Source of the DNA: Alteromonadaceae bacterium
GTDB lineage: Bacteria; Pseudomonadota; Gammaproteobacteria; Enterobacterales; Alteromonadaceae
Direction of reading: 5' to 3'
Length of the DNA: 64,000 nt
NCBI GenBank assembly: GCA_014872785.1
Contig: WKFJ01000016.1
Location: 1-64,000 of the forward strand
Shown here: one piece after another, positions 1-8,147 of the stretch
How positions within the stretch are numbered: position 1 is the stretch's first letter
Layout: each line of letters opens with the position of its first letter
Translations under genes and position numbers: made by a program
Notes under the pieces: model-generated
What the model was told of the DNA's origin: nothing
Database searches by the model: none
The model's input: only the letters and a program-made list of their open reading frames with translations

Positions 1-85
1 AACAACAGCAACTCATAAAATAACTGTATATTTAATCAGTATAATGAAGTATATTTAATAGTCAATACGCTTGTTGCATATTGAC
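1..85 (-). repeat. Outer end of a second tyrosine-recombinase element (copy A)
   Basis: This stretch closely matches 56254-56328, the right end of the recombinase element. Shared parts are a LexA-like 16-mer CTGTATATTTAATCAG (24-39), a minus-strand promoter TTGACT (60-65) with a 16-nt spacer and TATACT (38-43), and an inverted repeat GTCAATACGC/GCATATTGAC around TTGTT (61-85). Similarity drops right after GCATATTGAC, as expected at an element boundary. The promoter points left, out of the window, so I infer that a related recombinase operon, or a relic of one, lies upstream. The repeat is seen directly; the second element is inferred. Confidence 0.7.
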
Positions 86-392
86 TAAAATGAATCATAG
101 TATTTCTACCTATTTGTAAGTTCGTTTTAAACTACTCAACCATTGAGTAGTCTCTTCACTTACGGCCTGATAATGCTTCGGTTCAGGCAATTACACCCTT
201 GTAATTTGTTGAAAAAAGTTACAATTTCAATTTGAGTGTCTAGGAAGCGACAGCTCTGTGACGCGCGAAAAAACCGAATTACATTTTTTTAATATTGCAT
301 AAATTGGCATCGGTAAGTTGATCTAATCCGCCTCCTGAGAACTAAACAAAAACATTAGTATTTGTAAGGTAATATCTCGACAGGAAACAGCT
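86..392. other. Intergenic region with three short palindromes before the two-component operon
   Basis: No credible gene is present. Three inverted repeats are visible: ACTACTCAA/TTGAGTAGT with a 3-nt loop (131-151), GCCTGA/TCAGGC (165-170 and 183-188), and AATTACA/TGTAATT with a 4-nt loop (189-206). The last is a plausible operator for the response regulator that starts at 393, since such regulators often control their own operon. The first could be a hairpin terminator read leftwards. Both roles are inferred. Confidence 0.35.
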
Positions 393-1073
393 ATGCGAGT
401 TTTGGTAATCGAAGACGATAAAACGGTCGCAGACTTCATCGAAAAAGGCTTAAAAGAAGCAGGCCACAATGTTGACACCGCTTATGACGGCAGACAAGGT
501 TTGTTTCTCGCGACAACCGAACAATATGACGTGATGGTTGTTGACCGCATGTTACCGCACGTTGAAGGCGTCGCCATCCTAAATGCACTCAGAGCGTCGG
601 AAAACTTTACTCCAGCGCTTATATTAAGTGCGAAAAACAAAGTCGAAGACAAAGTTAAAGGGCTTAGAAGCGGCGCAGATGATTACTTGGTCAAACCCTT
701 TGCTTTCGAAGAGTTGCTGGCTCGTTTAGAAATATTAGCTAGCCGCCCGCAAACTAAAGATGAACGCGATACAAAGTTAAAAGCCTACGACTTAGAACTG
801 GATTTACTATCGCGGCAAGTCAAACGTGACACCCAAACCATCGATTTACAGTCAAGAGAGTTTCGTCTGCTCGAATATTTGTTGCGTAACAAGGGCAAAG
901 TCGTCACTCGCACTATGCTCCTCGAGCATGTTTGGGAATACCACTTTGATCCCCAAACCAATGTGATTGATGTCCATATCAGTCGTTTGCGCCAGAAAAT
1001 CGATAAGCCTTTTGAAAACAACATCATTGAAACTGTAAGAGGTGCCGGGTATATGGTTCCCGCAAATAGCTAA
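393..1073 (+). CDS. OmpR-family response regulator
   Basis: This is a two-domain DNA-binding response regulator of 226 aa, the normal length of the OmpR/PhoB family. The N-terminal receiver domain (about 1-115) has the acidic pair E7-D8-D9, phosphoacceptor D51, S79 and the conserved lysine K101 in LVKPF. The C-terminal winged helix (about 130-222) ends with the family's VRGAGYMV wing. The receiver resembles the CusR/CopR/QseB branch, but no metal or other signal can be read from it. The histidine kinase starts 5 bp after its stop, so the two form an operon and the kinase is the expected phosphodonor. The target is unknown; the outer-membrane barrel gene downstream is a candidate. Confidence 0.95.
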   Translation: MRVLVIEDDKTVADFIEKGLKEAGHNVDTAYDGRQGLFLATTEQYDVMVVDRMLPHVEGVAILNALRASENFTPALILSAKNKVEDKVKGLRSGADDYLVKPFAFEELLARLEILASRPQTKDERDTKLKAYDLELDLLSRQVKRDTQTIDLQSREFRLLEYLLRNKGKVVTRTMLLEHVWEYHFDPQTNVIDVHISRLRQKIDKPFENNIIETVRGAGYMVPANS

Positions 1074-1078
1074 TTGTC

Positions 1079-2446
1079 ATGAAGGCAATTAACAAATTCA
1101 CACAGAGTTCTAGCTTTATGGTCGGGATTCTGTTTTCAGGGATGTTAGCAATTGGGATTTTGTTTGTAGCCTTTTTTGCGATTATTGCCGAAGACAGAAC
1201 ACTAACCAAAGAAACCGAGTCAGCATTACTATCACAATCATTGTTATTGCAAAAGCTACATGCTGTTGGCGGTACTGAGGCGCTTAGCGACTCAATTTCG
1301 TCACAAATTGCCAGTCCAGATAACGATTTTTTTTTAAAACTTACCGACCGATACAACCAATTTATCGCTGGCAATGTCACTTCCTGGCAGCAACTCGCTG
1401 CGCGTAACGACAACGAGTTCTCGATTGTCTTGCATCAGCCTTTAAGCGACAGGATGCTGGAGAAGAATGTCACTGGAATGGTCGTTGAATTCGAAGGCTA
1501 CAGCTTGTTTCTTGGTCGAGATACAAAAAACCTTGAGATTGCTCAGTGGCTGTCCGACAGTTTCGCTTGGCTGATGATGGCAATCTTGGGTTTGGTCGCT
1601 ATCGCGAGTTTGTTCATAGGCCACTATGTTGTCACGCGAATAAACCGCATATCCGATATTGCCACCAATATTATGAACACAGGCAACCTTTCTGCGCGCA
1701 TTCCAATCGACAGTAACTGGGACGATCTCAGCAAGTTGTCGGTGGTTCTAAACCGAATGCTTGAAGAGCTTGAAGATATGGTGCACGGGGTCAAAGCCGT
1801 GTCAGACAATATTGCCCACGACTTAAGAACACCGCTGAGAAGGCTTCGTAGCGACCTAGAAATGTTCGACAACCCCAATGACAAGCAAAAACTGCTTGAT
1901 GAAGTGGATAACCTTCTCTCTATTTTCCATGGATTACTGCGCATTTCCGATATAGAAACAGCACGACAAAAAGCCGCGTTTCAAATCAATCAATTAGATG
2001 TGATTGTGGAAGACGTCATTGAGCTCTACGAAGCGCTCGCGGAAGACAAAAACATTCACTTAGATGTTGATGTTAGCAATTGCCAATTGTTGTGCGACCG
2101 CGACCTGTTATTTCAGGCATTTGCCAACATCCTCGACAATGCCATTAAGTTCACGCCGGAAAAAGGGCAAGTCAGTGTGACTCTGCGCAAAGCCAAACAA
2201 ACCATATTCTTCGAAGTCTGTGACTCAGGTCCTGGGATTCCCGCCGAACACAAAGAACAAGTCACCAAGCGTTTCTATCGCGTGGAATCCAGCCGCTCCA
2301 CAGCTGGCAATGGATTGGGTTTAGCATTGGTCTTAGCCATTGTCGACCTACATCAAGGAAAATTAACTTTCATAGACAACCATGAACATCATCGTGGCAA
2401 TCACGTGGGTTTATGTGCATGCATCGAGATACCAAAAATCTTGTGA
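1079..2446 (+). CDS. Membrane sensor histidine kinase
   Basis: Sensor kinase of 455 aa and partner of the response regulator just upstream. It has a first membrane helix at about 15-37, a periplasmic sensor part of some 120 residues with no domain I recognise, a second helix at about 162-184 and a HAMP linker. The HisKA domain has H247 in NIAHDLRTPL, and the HATPase domain shows N354 in the N box, DSGPGIP (G1) and GNGLGLALV (G2). All catalytic boxes are intact, so it should be active. The HDLRTPL form of the H box is typical of the CusS/QseC-like group. The stimulus cannot be deduced. Confidence 0.95.
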   Translation: MKAINKFTQSSSFMVGILFSGMLAIGILFVAFFAIIAEDRTLTKETESALLSQSLLLQKLHAVGGTEALSDSISSQIASPDNDFFLKLTDRYNQFIAGNVTSWQQLAARNDNEFSIVLHQPLSDRMLEKNVTGMVVEFEGYSLFLGRDTKNLEIAQWLSDSFAWLMMAILGLVAIASLFIGHYVVTRINRISDIATNIMNTGNLSARIPIDSNWDDLSKLSVVLNRMLEELEDMVHGVKAVSDNIAHDLRTPLRRLRSDLEMFDNPNDKQKLLDEVDNLLSIFHGLLRISDIETARQKAAFQINQLDVIVEDVIELYEALAEDKNIHLDVDVSNCQLLCDRDLLFQAFANILDNAIKFTPEKGQVSVTLRKAKQTIFFEVCDSGPGIPAEHKEQVTKRFYRVESSRSTAGNGLGLALVLAIVDLHQGKLTFIDNHEHHRGNHVGLCACIEIPKIL

Positions 2447-2540
2447 AGCTTTGTTAACTCATTGTCATGCACAAGAAAGACATAGGTAAAGGACACAGGC
2501 GTAACGTGTCATTGTGTTTCATTCATTCAAGGATCTACCT

Positions 2541-3194
2541 ATGCAAAAGATACTTTCTTTGGCGCTATTTTGCGCAATAAACGCGACTTACGCAGTTGCA
2601 GACACTGCACCGAATACCCTCTACATCACAACTCAATCGGGTATCGGCCTAGTTGGTGACCAGTCGGGGACAGGTAATTCGGCTGACGATTTTTCTGGGA
2701 ATTGGAATACCACCCTAGATACCGGATACTTTGCAGGCTTCGGCGTTGGTTACCTGTACAATGATAAGCTCAGTGGTGAAATATACTGGGAATATCGCAG
2801 CAACGATGCACAAACGCGGGTATCGGCAACAGGTAACGAATATTCGGGAAACTATGCCTCGAGTACTATCTACTTCAATACCTATTATCATTTTGCAAGC
2901 TTTGATAACTGGCGACCTTACGCAGGCTTGGGATTAGGTTACCTGCAAGAAATCGATATTGATCTGGAACTAGCGGGAATTGAAACCTCCTACAGCGGCG
3001 ATGGGGATCTGGGTCTACAAGCCATTATTGGCGCGAATTATTCGTTTGCCGATAGATTGGATCTATCTCTTGAGGCTCGCTATGCGCGTTTTTCTTCGAC
3101 AGAGCTGACAGGGGAAGGCATGGCCAGTGGTACAATTGATGGGTTTGATTATGACCCTATGTCAATTGCGATCGGATTGAAATATCGTTTCTAG
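2541..3194 (+). CDS. Outer-membrane beta-barrel protein (OmpA-barrel/OmpW-like)
   Basis: Small outer-membrane barrel of about 217 aa. The reading frame opens earlier (2514), but the start at 2541 has an AAGGA ribosome site and places a clean signal peptide at the N-terminus, with probable cleavage after AVA before DTAPN. The mature part alternates Gly/aromatic strands (YFAGFGVGYLY, YAGLGLGYL, LSLEARYARF) and ends in GLKYRF, a terminal aromatic residue typical of barrels recognised by BamA. It lies 94 bp after the kinase gene and may belong to its regulon. The closest family is the 8-strand OMP_b-brl type; substrate or partner is unknown. Confidence 0.8.
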   Translation: MQKILSLALFCAINATYAVADTAPNTLYITTQSGIGLVGDQSGTGNSADDFSGNWNTTLDTGYFAGFGVGYLYNDKLSGEIYWEYRSNDAQTRVSATGNEYSGNYASSTIYFNTYYHFASFDNWRPYAGLGLGYLQEIDIDLELAGIETSYSGDGDLGLQAIIGANYSFADRLDLSLEARYARFSSTELTGEGMASGTIDGFDYDPMSIAIGLKYRF

Positions 3195-3217
3195 TATGAC
3201 GCAATAATAATTTCACT

Positions 3218-3252
3218 CATTGTTGTTCAACAGGATATTGCAATCAACAATG
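3218..3252 (+). terminator. Hairpin after the barrel gene, possible terminator
   Basis: An 8-bp perfect inverted repeat CATTGTTG/CAACAATG with a 19-nt loop lies 24 bp after the barrel gene's stop. There is no following T-run, so intrinsic termination is uncertain. Confidence 0.25.
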
Positions 3253-3304
3253 CTCCTTCACTGTTGCTAGAATTTCGACACATTGTGCCCAAACGAGTTG
3301 CATA

Positions 3305-3727
3305 ATGTGTCAATCTGCGTACTATCTTCGACAGCATTCAGTTATAAGTTTTTTCATGTCCCACAGCATTATTTACTCGCACAACATCCTACAAATTAGC
3401 TTTTCCGGTCACGTGACTAATGATGAGCTGGTGCTTTTGGATAAAGCGTTATTTGATGAATGGCAACACGACGATTGTGAGGGGCATCTTTACGATTATA
3501 CTGCGCTTGAATCGATAAGTTTTACCGAACAAGATGTAAAACAAGTGGCCATGCTAGACCGCAACGAATCTTTGGTTAATGGACACTTAAAAGTCGCCAT
3601 TGTCAGCGTCGAGGAATATATAGCGAAATACTCTCGGATCTACGTTGAAGAAATGCAAACCTCTGATTGGGATGTCAGACTTTTTGATAATCTCGAAGAT
3701 GCAAAAAAATTCCTAGGACTAAGCTAA
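3305..3727 (+). CDS. Small hypothetical protein, STAS-like
   Basis: Protein of 140 aa, or about 123 aa if translation starts at the second ATG (3356, MSHSIIYSHN). Neither start has a good ribosome site. The sequence alternates short strands and helices (ILQISFSGHVTNDE, HLYDYTALESISF, HLKVAIVSVEEYIAKY), reminiscent of SpoIIAA/STAS-like domains, in which a strand-loop (here YDYTALES) sits before a helix. No catalytic motif was found. It is a single gene between the barrel and the flavin reductase. The gene is credible from its composition and codon use; the STAS assignment is only a fold impression. Confidence 0.55.
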   Translation: MCQSAYYLRQHSVISFFMSHSIIYSHNILQISFSGHVTNDELVLLDKALFDEWQHDDCEGHLYDYTALESISFTEQDVKQVAMLDRNESLVNGHLKVAIVSVEEYIAKYSRIYVEEMQTSDWDVRLFDNLEDAKKFLGLS

Positions 3728-3806
3728 GCTTATCTTCAACACTGATCCTATTGAGTGCTCAGAGCTTATACCTAGAGCAGACACTCACGATCTAGGGAAT
3801 AGCATT

Positions 3807-4451
3807 TTGACGCACTACAACAAATCCAACATTCTGGACATGCCGCAGCGCTATCGCGCAATGTTTATCAATTCACTGTCAGGCTATAAAAGCGCCAATC
3901 TAGTGGGGACAAGTGATAGCGACGGTAATACTAATCTGAGCATTGTATCTTCGGTGTTTCACTTAGGTGCAGATCCTGCGCTGATGGGAATGATAGTGCG
4001 CCCCGCCTCTGTTCGTCGTGACACACTGGAAAATATTCTCAGCACTCAAAGTTATACCTTGAATCATGTTCACCCTGAAATTTACCAACAAGCGCATCAA
4101 ACCTCTGCACGTTATGAACAGTTTGAAAGCGAATTCGATGTTGTGGGTTTGACACCCGCATACGAGTCAGATTTTCACGCACCTTATGTGAAAGAAAGTA
4201 AATTATCCCTCGGTCTGCAACTACGCGAACACAAGACACTCGAAATAAACGGCACAGAAATGCTCATCGGCGAAATCATGTGGGTCAATGTCATTCAACA
4301 AGCCGTCACAGAAGATGGCTATATTGACATTGAATCTTTGCAGAGCATCTGTATCTCGGGATTGGATGGATACCACACTACGCAACAAATATCGCGATTG
4401 GAATACGCAAAACCCGATCTAAAGACCAGAGAAAAGGAAAATTGGAAATAG
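3807..4451 (+). CDS. Flavin reductase-like FMN-binding protein
   Basis: Protein of 214 aa of the flavin reductase-like (split-barrel FMN-binding) family. The N-terminal half has the family pattern: a strand with NLVGTSDSDGNTNLSIVSS, then HLGADPALMGMIVRP, RRDTLENI and SYTLNHV, which in relatives surround FMN and its phosphate. The start used is TTG at 3807, with AGGGA about 10 nt upstream; an ATG at 3837 (MPQRY) is the alternative. Members reduce or carry FMN for a partner oxygenase or act alone. No partner is adjacent, so the substrate is unknown. It lies 95 bp before the glutamine-synthetase-like/ovoA pair on the same strand. Confidence 0.8.
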   Translation: MTHYNKSNILDMPQRYRAMFINSLSGYKSANLVGTSDSDGNTNLSIVSSVFHLGADPALMGMIVRPASVRRDTLENILSTQSYTLNHVHPEIYQQAHQTSARYEQFESEFDVVGLTPAYESDFHAPYVKESKLSLGLQLREHKTLEINGTEMLIGEIMWVNVIQQAVTEDGYIDIESLQSICISGLDGYHTTQQISRLEYAKPDLKTREKENWK

Positions 4452-4546
4452 TGAGAATTGCAAAACACCCCGCCAGAATAGTAACAATTTTGACACGTTA
4501 CGTTAGTCTCACGCGCGGTTAAACAAGCCAGTCCTGCGAAATCTTA

Positions 4547-5656
4547 ATGCGTGATTCACACCGAGCGATCATCCAGCATCTGATTACCAAGTTAGAAAAT
4601 CTCAGATTAAAGCCCGTCATGCATTTTGAATTAGAAGGCATGTATCGCACGAGGAATAATACAACCATTGATTTCTCATCGATTAACAATTCACTTAAAT
4701 CCCTAGGCATTCTTGGCACGCTGAAAAAAGAGTACTGGCCTTTTCAATGGGAGTTCGTATCTGATTTTCTTGGGCAATCGCCCTTAAGAGAAGCAGACTC
4801 CCTTGCCCAAGCAATGCTGCACATTCCCAAGTTATTCGCCCAGCAAGGAGCCGAAAAGGTCTTTCTTTGTCCTGTTGTATGGCAAGCCACCAAAGCCAAA
4901 TACTTACCCGAGTCTTCTGTCTTATTTGGCAATAACAACGGCATGGTTCATGTTCCTAATGCCATCCAAATCAATATCAGTGTGCTCGACAGCAACAAAA
5001 ATAACCTGATGGCCGAAAGCCCACTGGGTGAATGGGTACAATTTCATTTGCTCAAACAAAGCCTGGCCTGCTGCTTATTGTTTTTGCCAGAGAATGACGC
5101 CTTTAGACGCCTGCAATTGCGCTCATTGTTCGGTTTGGACGCTGAACTCAGCTCACCGTTTGAATTATCTGGTGGTCACCAAGGCAGTATTGCGCTCTAC
5201 CGCGAAAAAGGTAAACACAATCAACTCATGGGGCAAGAGCCTTTATTGATAAATTCAAAGGCGGAAGTAATTGCTTACATACAAGACTGGCGAAAAACAT
5301 CACGTGTCGAACATCGACTAGGTGCAACAAGTGCGTTGTATGACCCTTATTTGAACACCATTTTTATCTTGCTCGCAGTATTAGATGCAGTGGCTGACTG
5401 GCAACAATCCCCAACTGAGCCTACGTCGTTTGTAGATTGTCAATTGCCCACTACATTAACCAACAGCGTAGGTGAAGCTGGCGCTATTGAACTGTTTGAG
5501 CAAGAAGGTTGGTTTGCTACCCAAATTGACCACTACTGCCAAGATATGGCAGGAGAAAAGAACCATTCTATTGGAAACCAAGTAAAACAGCATTATCTGA
5601 GAATGATTAAGCGACATGCATCACACAATCATTCACAACAAGAATTATGGAATTGA
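4547..5656 (+). CDS. Divergent glutamine-synthetase-like protein upstream of ovoA
   Basis: Protein of 369 aa that I read as a degenerate member of the glutamine synthetase superfamily. Landmarks in family order are HFELEG (26-31, like the first metal-binding ExE), QWEF (67-70, like the catalytic GQxE), SPLREADSLAQAM (78-90, like the family's PLEAAD helix), QINISVLD (141-148) where active enzymes have HxHxSLxD, AFRRL (185-189, like SYKRL), and RVEHRL...DPYL (253-269), matching the C-terminal RxExRL..NPYL motif. The two usual histidines are Q and N here, so ordinary ATP-dependent ligation is doubtful. It is about 80-100 residues shorter than usual. ovoA starts 10 bp after its stop, so the two are almost certainly co-transcribed. 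A pseudo-enzyme or an altered ligase acting near ovothiol synthesis is possible. Confidence 0.7.
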   Translation: MRDSHRAIIQHLITKLENLRLKPVMHFELEGMYRTRNNTTIDFSSINNSLKSLGILGTLKKEYWPFQWEFVSDFLGQSPLREADSLAQAMLHIPKLFAQQGAEKVFLCPVVWQATKAKYLPESSVLFGNNNGMVHVPNAIQINISVLDSNKNNLMAESPLGEWVQFHLLKQSLACCLLFLPENDAFRRLQLRSLFGLDAELSSPFELSGGHQGSIALYREKGKHNQLMGQEPLLINSKAEVIAYIQDWRKTSRVEHRLGATSALYDPYLNTIFILLAVLDAVADWQQSPTEPTSFVDCQLPTTLTNSVGEAGAIELFEQEGWFATQIDHYCQDMAGEKNHSIGNQVKQHYLRMIKRHASHNHSQQELWN

Positions 5657-5666
5657 GGAGTTCTCT

Positions 5667-7775
5667 ATGTGCATTGACCAACCCACGCTGATCAAACCGC
5701 CTCTACTTAGCGGTGGTTCAACAGAAGAAAAGCGCGCACATATAAAATCGTATTTTACTGAAACTTGGGAACTCTATGAGTCTCTGTTTGCTTTGATAAA
5801 CAATGATGAGGCGTATTTCACCCGCCCTGAGCCTTTGCGTCACCCATTGATTTTTTACTACGGTCATACCGCAGTGTTTTACGTGAATAAATTCATGTTA
5901 GGCAAGTACATCGATAAACGTATTAATCCCAATCTAGAGTCTATTTGTGCGGTTGGTGTTGACGAGATGTCATGGGATGATTTAAAACCTGACAACTACA
6001 GTTGGCCGAGTGTTGAGTCGGTGCGTGACTATCGCAACCAAGTGAAACAGCTCATCTTGACCATGATTGACAGCATGCCTTTACAGTTGCCTATTCAACA
6101 AGACTCATTAGCTTGGGTCATATTGATGGGGATCGAGCATGAGCGTATTCACATTGAGACATCTTCGGTCATTATGCGCATGATGGACATCGCCTCTCTC
6201 GATGCAAGTGAACACTGGAAGGCGTGTAACTCAGCTGATTCTGCCCCGAAAAATCAGCTATTAGCAGTCAGTGGGGAATCTCTTACCCTAGGTAAGCCAG
6301 ATTCCAATGATACCTACGGCTGGGACAATGAATACGGTAGATCTGATGTCACTGTTTCAGACTTCAAAGCCAGCGAATATTTGGTGTCCAACGCAGAATA
6401 CATGGAATTTATCGAAGCCGGTGGTTATCAAACGCCTGAATTTTGGACAGAAGAAGGACAACAATGGTTGTCTTTCACAAAAGCCACCATGCCCAGGTTT
6501 TGGTTATCTCGGGACGGTCAATGTTGGCAACGCAACTTAACCAATGAGATCCCGCTGCCACTTAATTGGCCTGTGGAAGTGAACTATCTAGAGGCTAAAG
6601 CATTTTGTAACTGGAAAGCGCAGCAGACGAACCAATATATTCGCTTGCCGACCGAAGCAGAATGGCAAGTGATGCGCGATGAAGTCAAAAGCGACCTGCC
6701 TACCTGGAAGCGCGCACCGGGGAATATTAACTTGGAGCACTTTGCCTCTTCATGCCCAGTTGACCAATTTAAACAAGGTCAATTTTACGATGTTATTGGC
6801 AATGTCTGGCAATGGACAGAAAGTCCGATAGATGGCTATGACGGATTTGAGGTGCACCCACTCTACGATGATTTCTCCACACCGACATTTGACGGTCAAC
6901 ACAACCTCATCAAAGGCGGTTCATGGATTTCCACCGGTAATGAAGCGACACGCGATTCACGTTATGCATTTAGACGCCACTTTTTCCAACACGCCGGCTT
7001 CAGATACGTGCAAAGCGACAGTGCCGATGTGCCTATTACCCCTGTAAATCCTTTTGAAACTCAATCTAAGATAAGTCAAATGCTGCATCATCACTACGGG
7101 CAAATGGGTGAAACCTATTGCAACGACTTGCTACAAATTGCCCAAGCAGCTAGCACAATACAGCGTAAGGGAGGTAAAGCTCTTGAGCTAGGTTGTGGTA
7201 CTGGACGTTTGAGTTTCGAATTAGCAAAGCATTTTGAACAGGTCGATGGCATCGATTTTACGGCAAGGCACATTCAACATGCGCTACAGCTAAAAGAACA
7301 TGGGCAAATCAGATACGCGTTAGAGACAGAAGGCGACTTACAACAGTTTCACGAAGTTTCATTGGAAGATTTAGGACTTGCAAGTGTTCGTGATAAGGTG
7401 AATTTCGTGCAGGGAGATGGCCATAACCTAAAACCTCAATTTACCGGCTACGATATGATAGTGTGCCATCGAGTGCTTGAAGAGGTTTACGATCCGAGTA
7501 GCTTCTTGCGCACTTTGCAAAGCCGCCTCAACTCGCAAGGTTACCTACTGATATCCACCAGCTATGACTGGAAGCACCACTGTATAGAAACGGATAAATG
7601 GTTAGGTGGTTTTAAGCGAGACGGTGAAAACCTCACCGGATTCGAGGGGATGGCAGAGGTGTTAGAAGAACACTTTGAACTCATCGAACAAACCCATGTT
7701 GAAACTCGTTTTCAAGTGAACCAACGTTACGCCAAACTATTCAACAATGACGTAACGATTTGGCGAAAACACTAG
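5667..7775 (+). CDS. ovoA: OvoA, 5-histidylcysteine sulfoxide synthase / N-methyltransferase
   Basis: First and last enzyme of ovothiol A synthesis. An iron-dependent sulfoxide synthase couples cysteine to histidine with oxygen, and a methyltransferase later methylates the 4-mercaptohistidine ring nitrogen. The 702-aa protein has a DinB-like domain (about 20-170) with iron ligands H67 and HERIHIE (H158, H162), an FGE-sulfatase-like domain (about 200-450, GNVWQWTE, GGSW, RYAFRRHF), and a SAM methyltransferase domain (about 470-702) with ALELGCGTG. The frame opens at 5616, but ATG 5667 has GAGGAG just upstream and matches the family N-terminus. The C-S lyase OvoB needed between the two steps is not in the window. 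Confidence 0.96.
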   Translation: MCIDQPTLIKPPLLSGGSTEEKRAHIKSYFTETWELYESLFALINNDEAYFTRPEPLRHPLIFYYGHTAVFYVNKFMLGKYIDKRINPNLESICAVGVDEMSWDDLKPDNYSWPSVESVRDYRNQVKQLILTMIDSMPLQLPIQQDSLAWVILMGIEHERIHIETSSVIMRMMDIASLDASEHWKACNSADSAPKNQLLAVSGESLTLGKPDSNDTYGWDNEYGRSDVTVSDFKASEYLVSNAEYMEFIEAGGYQTPEFWTEEGQQWLSFTKATMPRFWLSRDGQCWQRNLTNEIPLPLNWPVEVNYLEAKAFCNWKAQQTNQYIRLPTEAEWQVMRDEVKSDLPTWKRAPGNINLEHFASSCPVDQFKQGQFYDVIGNVWQWTESPIDGYDGFEVHPLYDDFSTPTFDGQHNLIKGGSWISTGNEATRDSRYAFRRHFFQHAGFRYVQSDSADVPITPVNPFETQSKISQMLHHHYGQMGETYCNDLLQIAQAASTIQRKGGKALELGCGTGRLSFELAKHFEQVDGIDFTARHIQHALQLKEHGQIRYALETEGDLQQFHEVSLEDLGLASVRDKVNFVQGDGHNLKPQFTGYDMIVCHRVLEEVYDPSSFLRTLQSRLNSQGYLLISTSYDWKHHCIETDKWLGGFKRDGENLTGFEGMAEVLEEHFELIEQTHVETRFQVNQRYAKLFNNDVTIWRKH

Positions 7776-8147
7776 GGCGTGTTTATCTTTGTTTATAAAT
7801 AATGCAGCTGCCAATTTTCCAGCTAGACAATCACAAATGAGTGCGGTTTGGTGGGTCAAACGAGCGAATATGTGGGCAGTATGGCTGGAAAAGGGGCGCT
7901 CCCCTAAGCGTTCTTCCTGAGCGTGGCCAAAACGTGAGCTTCACATTGTTGAATGGGGCGGCCAGAGCCCCACAGAAACGGCAATGACAGAAAACTGGTG
8001 AGCATCACCGATGCACCTCGAAAATCTTAGAGGGGCAACCTAAATGTCAATGCGTCTAAGCATTACCGTTGGGTTACAAATATTTAATTGAGCTTTTTCG
8101 AGTTTGCCTGCGTAAATTTGCTAAACACTTAGTAATTGTAGGCATAT
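7776..8147. ncRNA. Gene-free region with many hairpins, possible structured RNA
   Basis: This 372-bp gap has no credible open frame but is more G-rich than other gaps here and is dense in inverted repeats. TTTTCCAGC (7815-7823) pairs with GCTGGAAAA (7884-7892). Smaller stems are GGGG/CCCC (7893-7904), GTGA/TCAC (7934-7944), GGGGC/GCCCC (7955-7971), GGTGA/TCACC (7997-8009) and AATGC/GCATT (8049-8064). It could be a structured RNA, a leader for the lipid operon that follows, or a decayed repeat. It does not resemble tmRNA, RNase P RNA or a group II intron domain V that I could recognise. Strand is unknown. Confidence 0.3.

Noticed and set aside
785..1027. Antisense open frames inside real genes, such as this one in the response regulator
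   Set aside because: They lie fully within well-supported genes and show no family motifs or ribosome sites.
7776..8147. Group II intron or tmRNA in the hairpin-rich gap
   Set aside because: A GTGCG near 7841 recalls an intron start, but no domain V or reverse transcriptase is present, and the sequence does not fit tmRNA or RNase P RNA.
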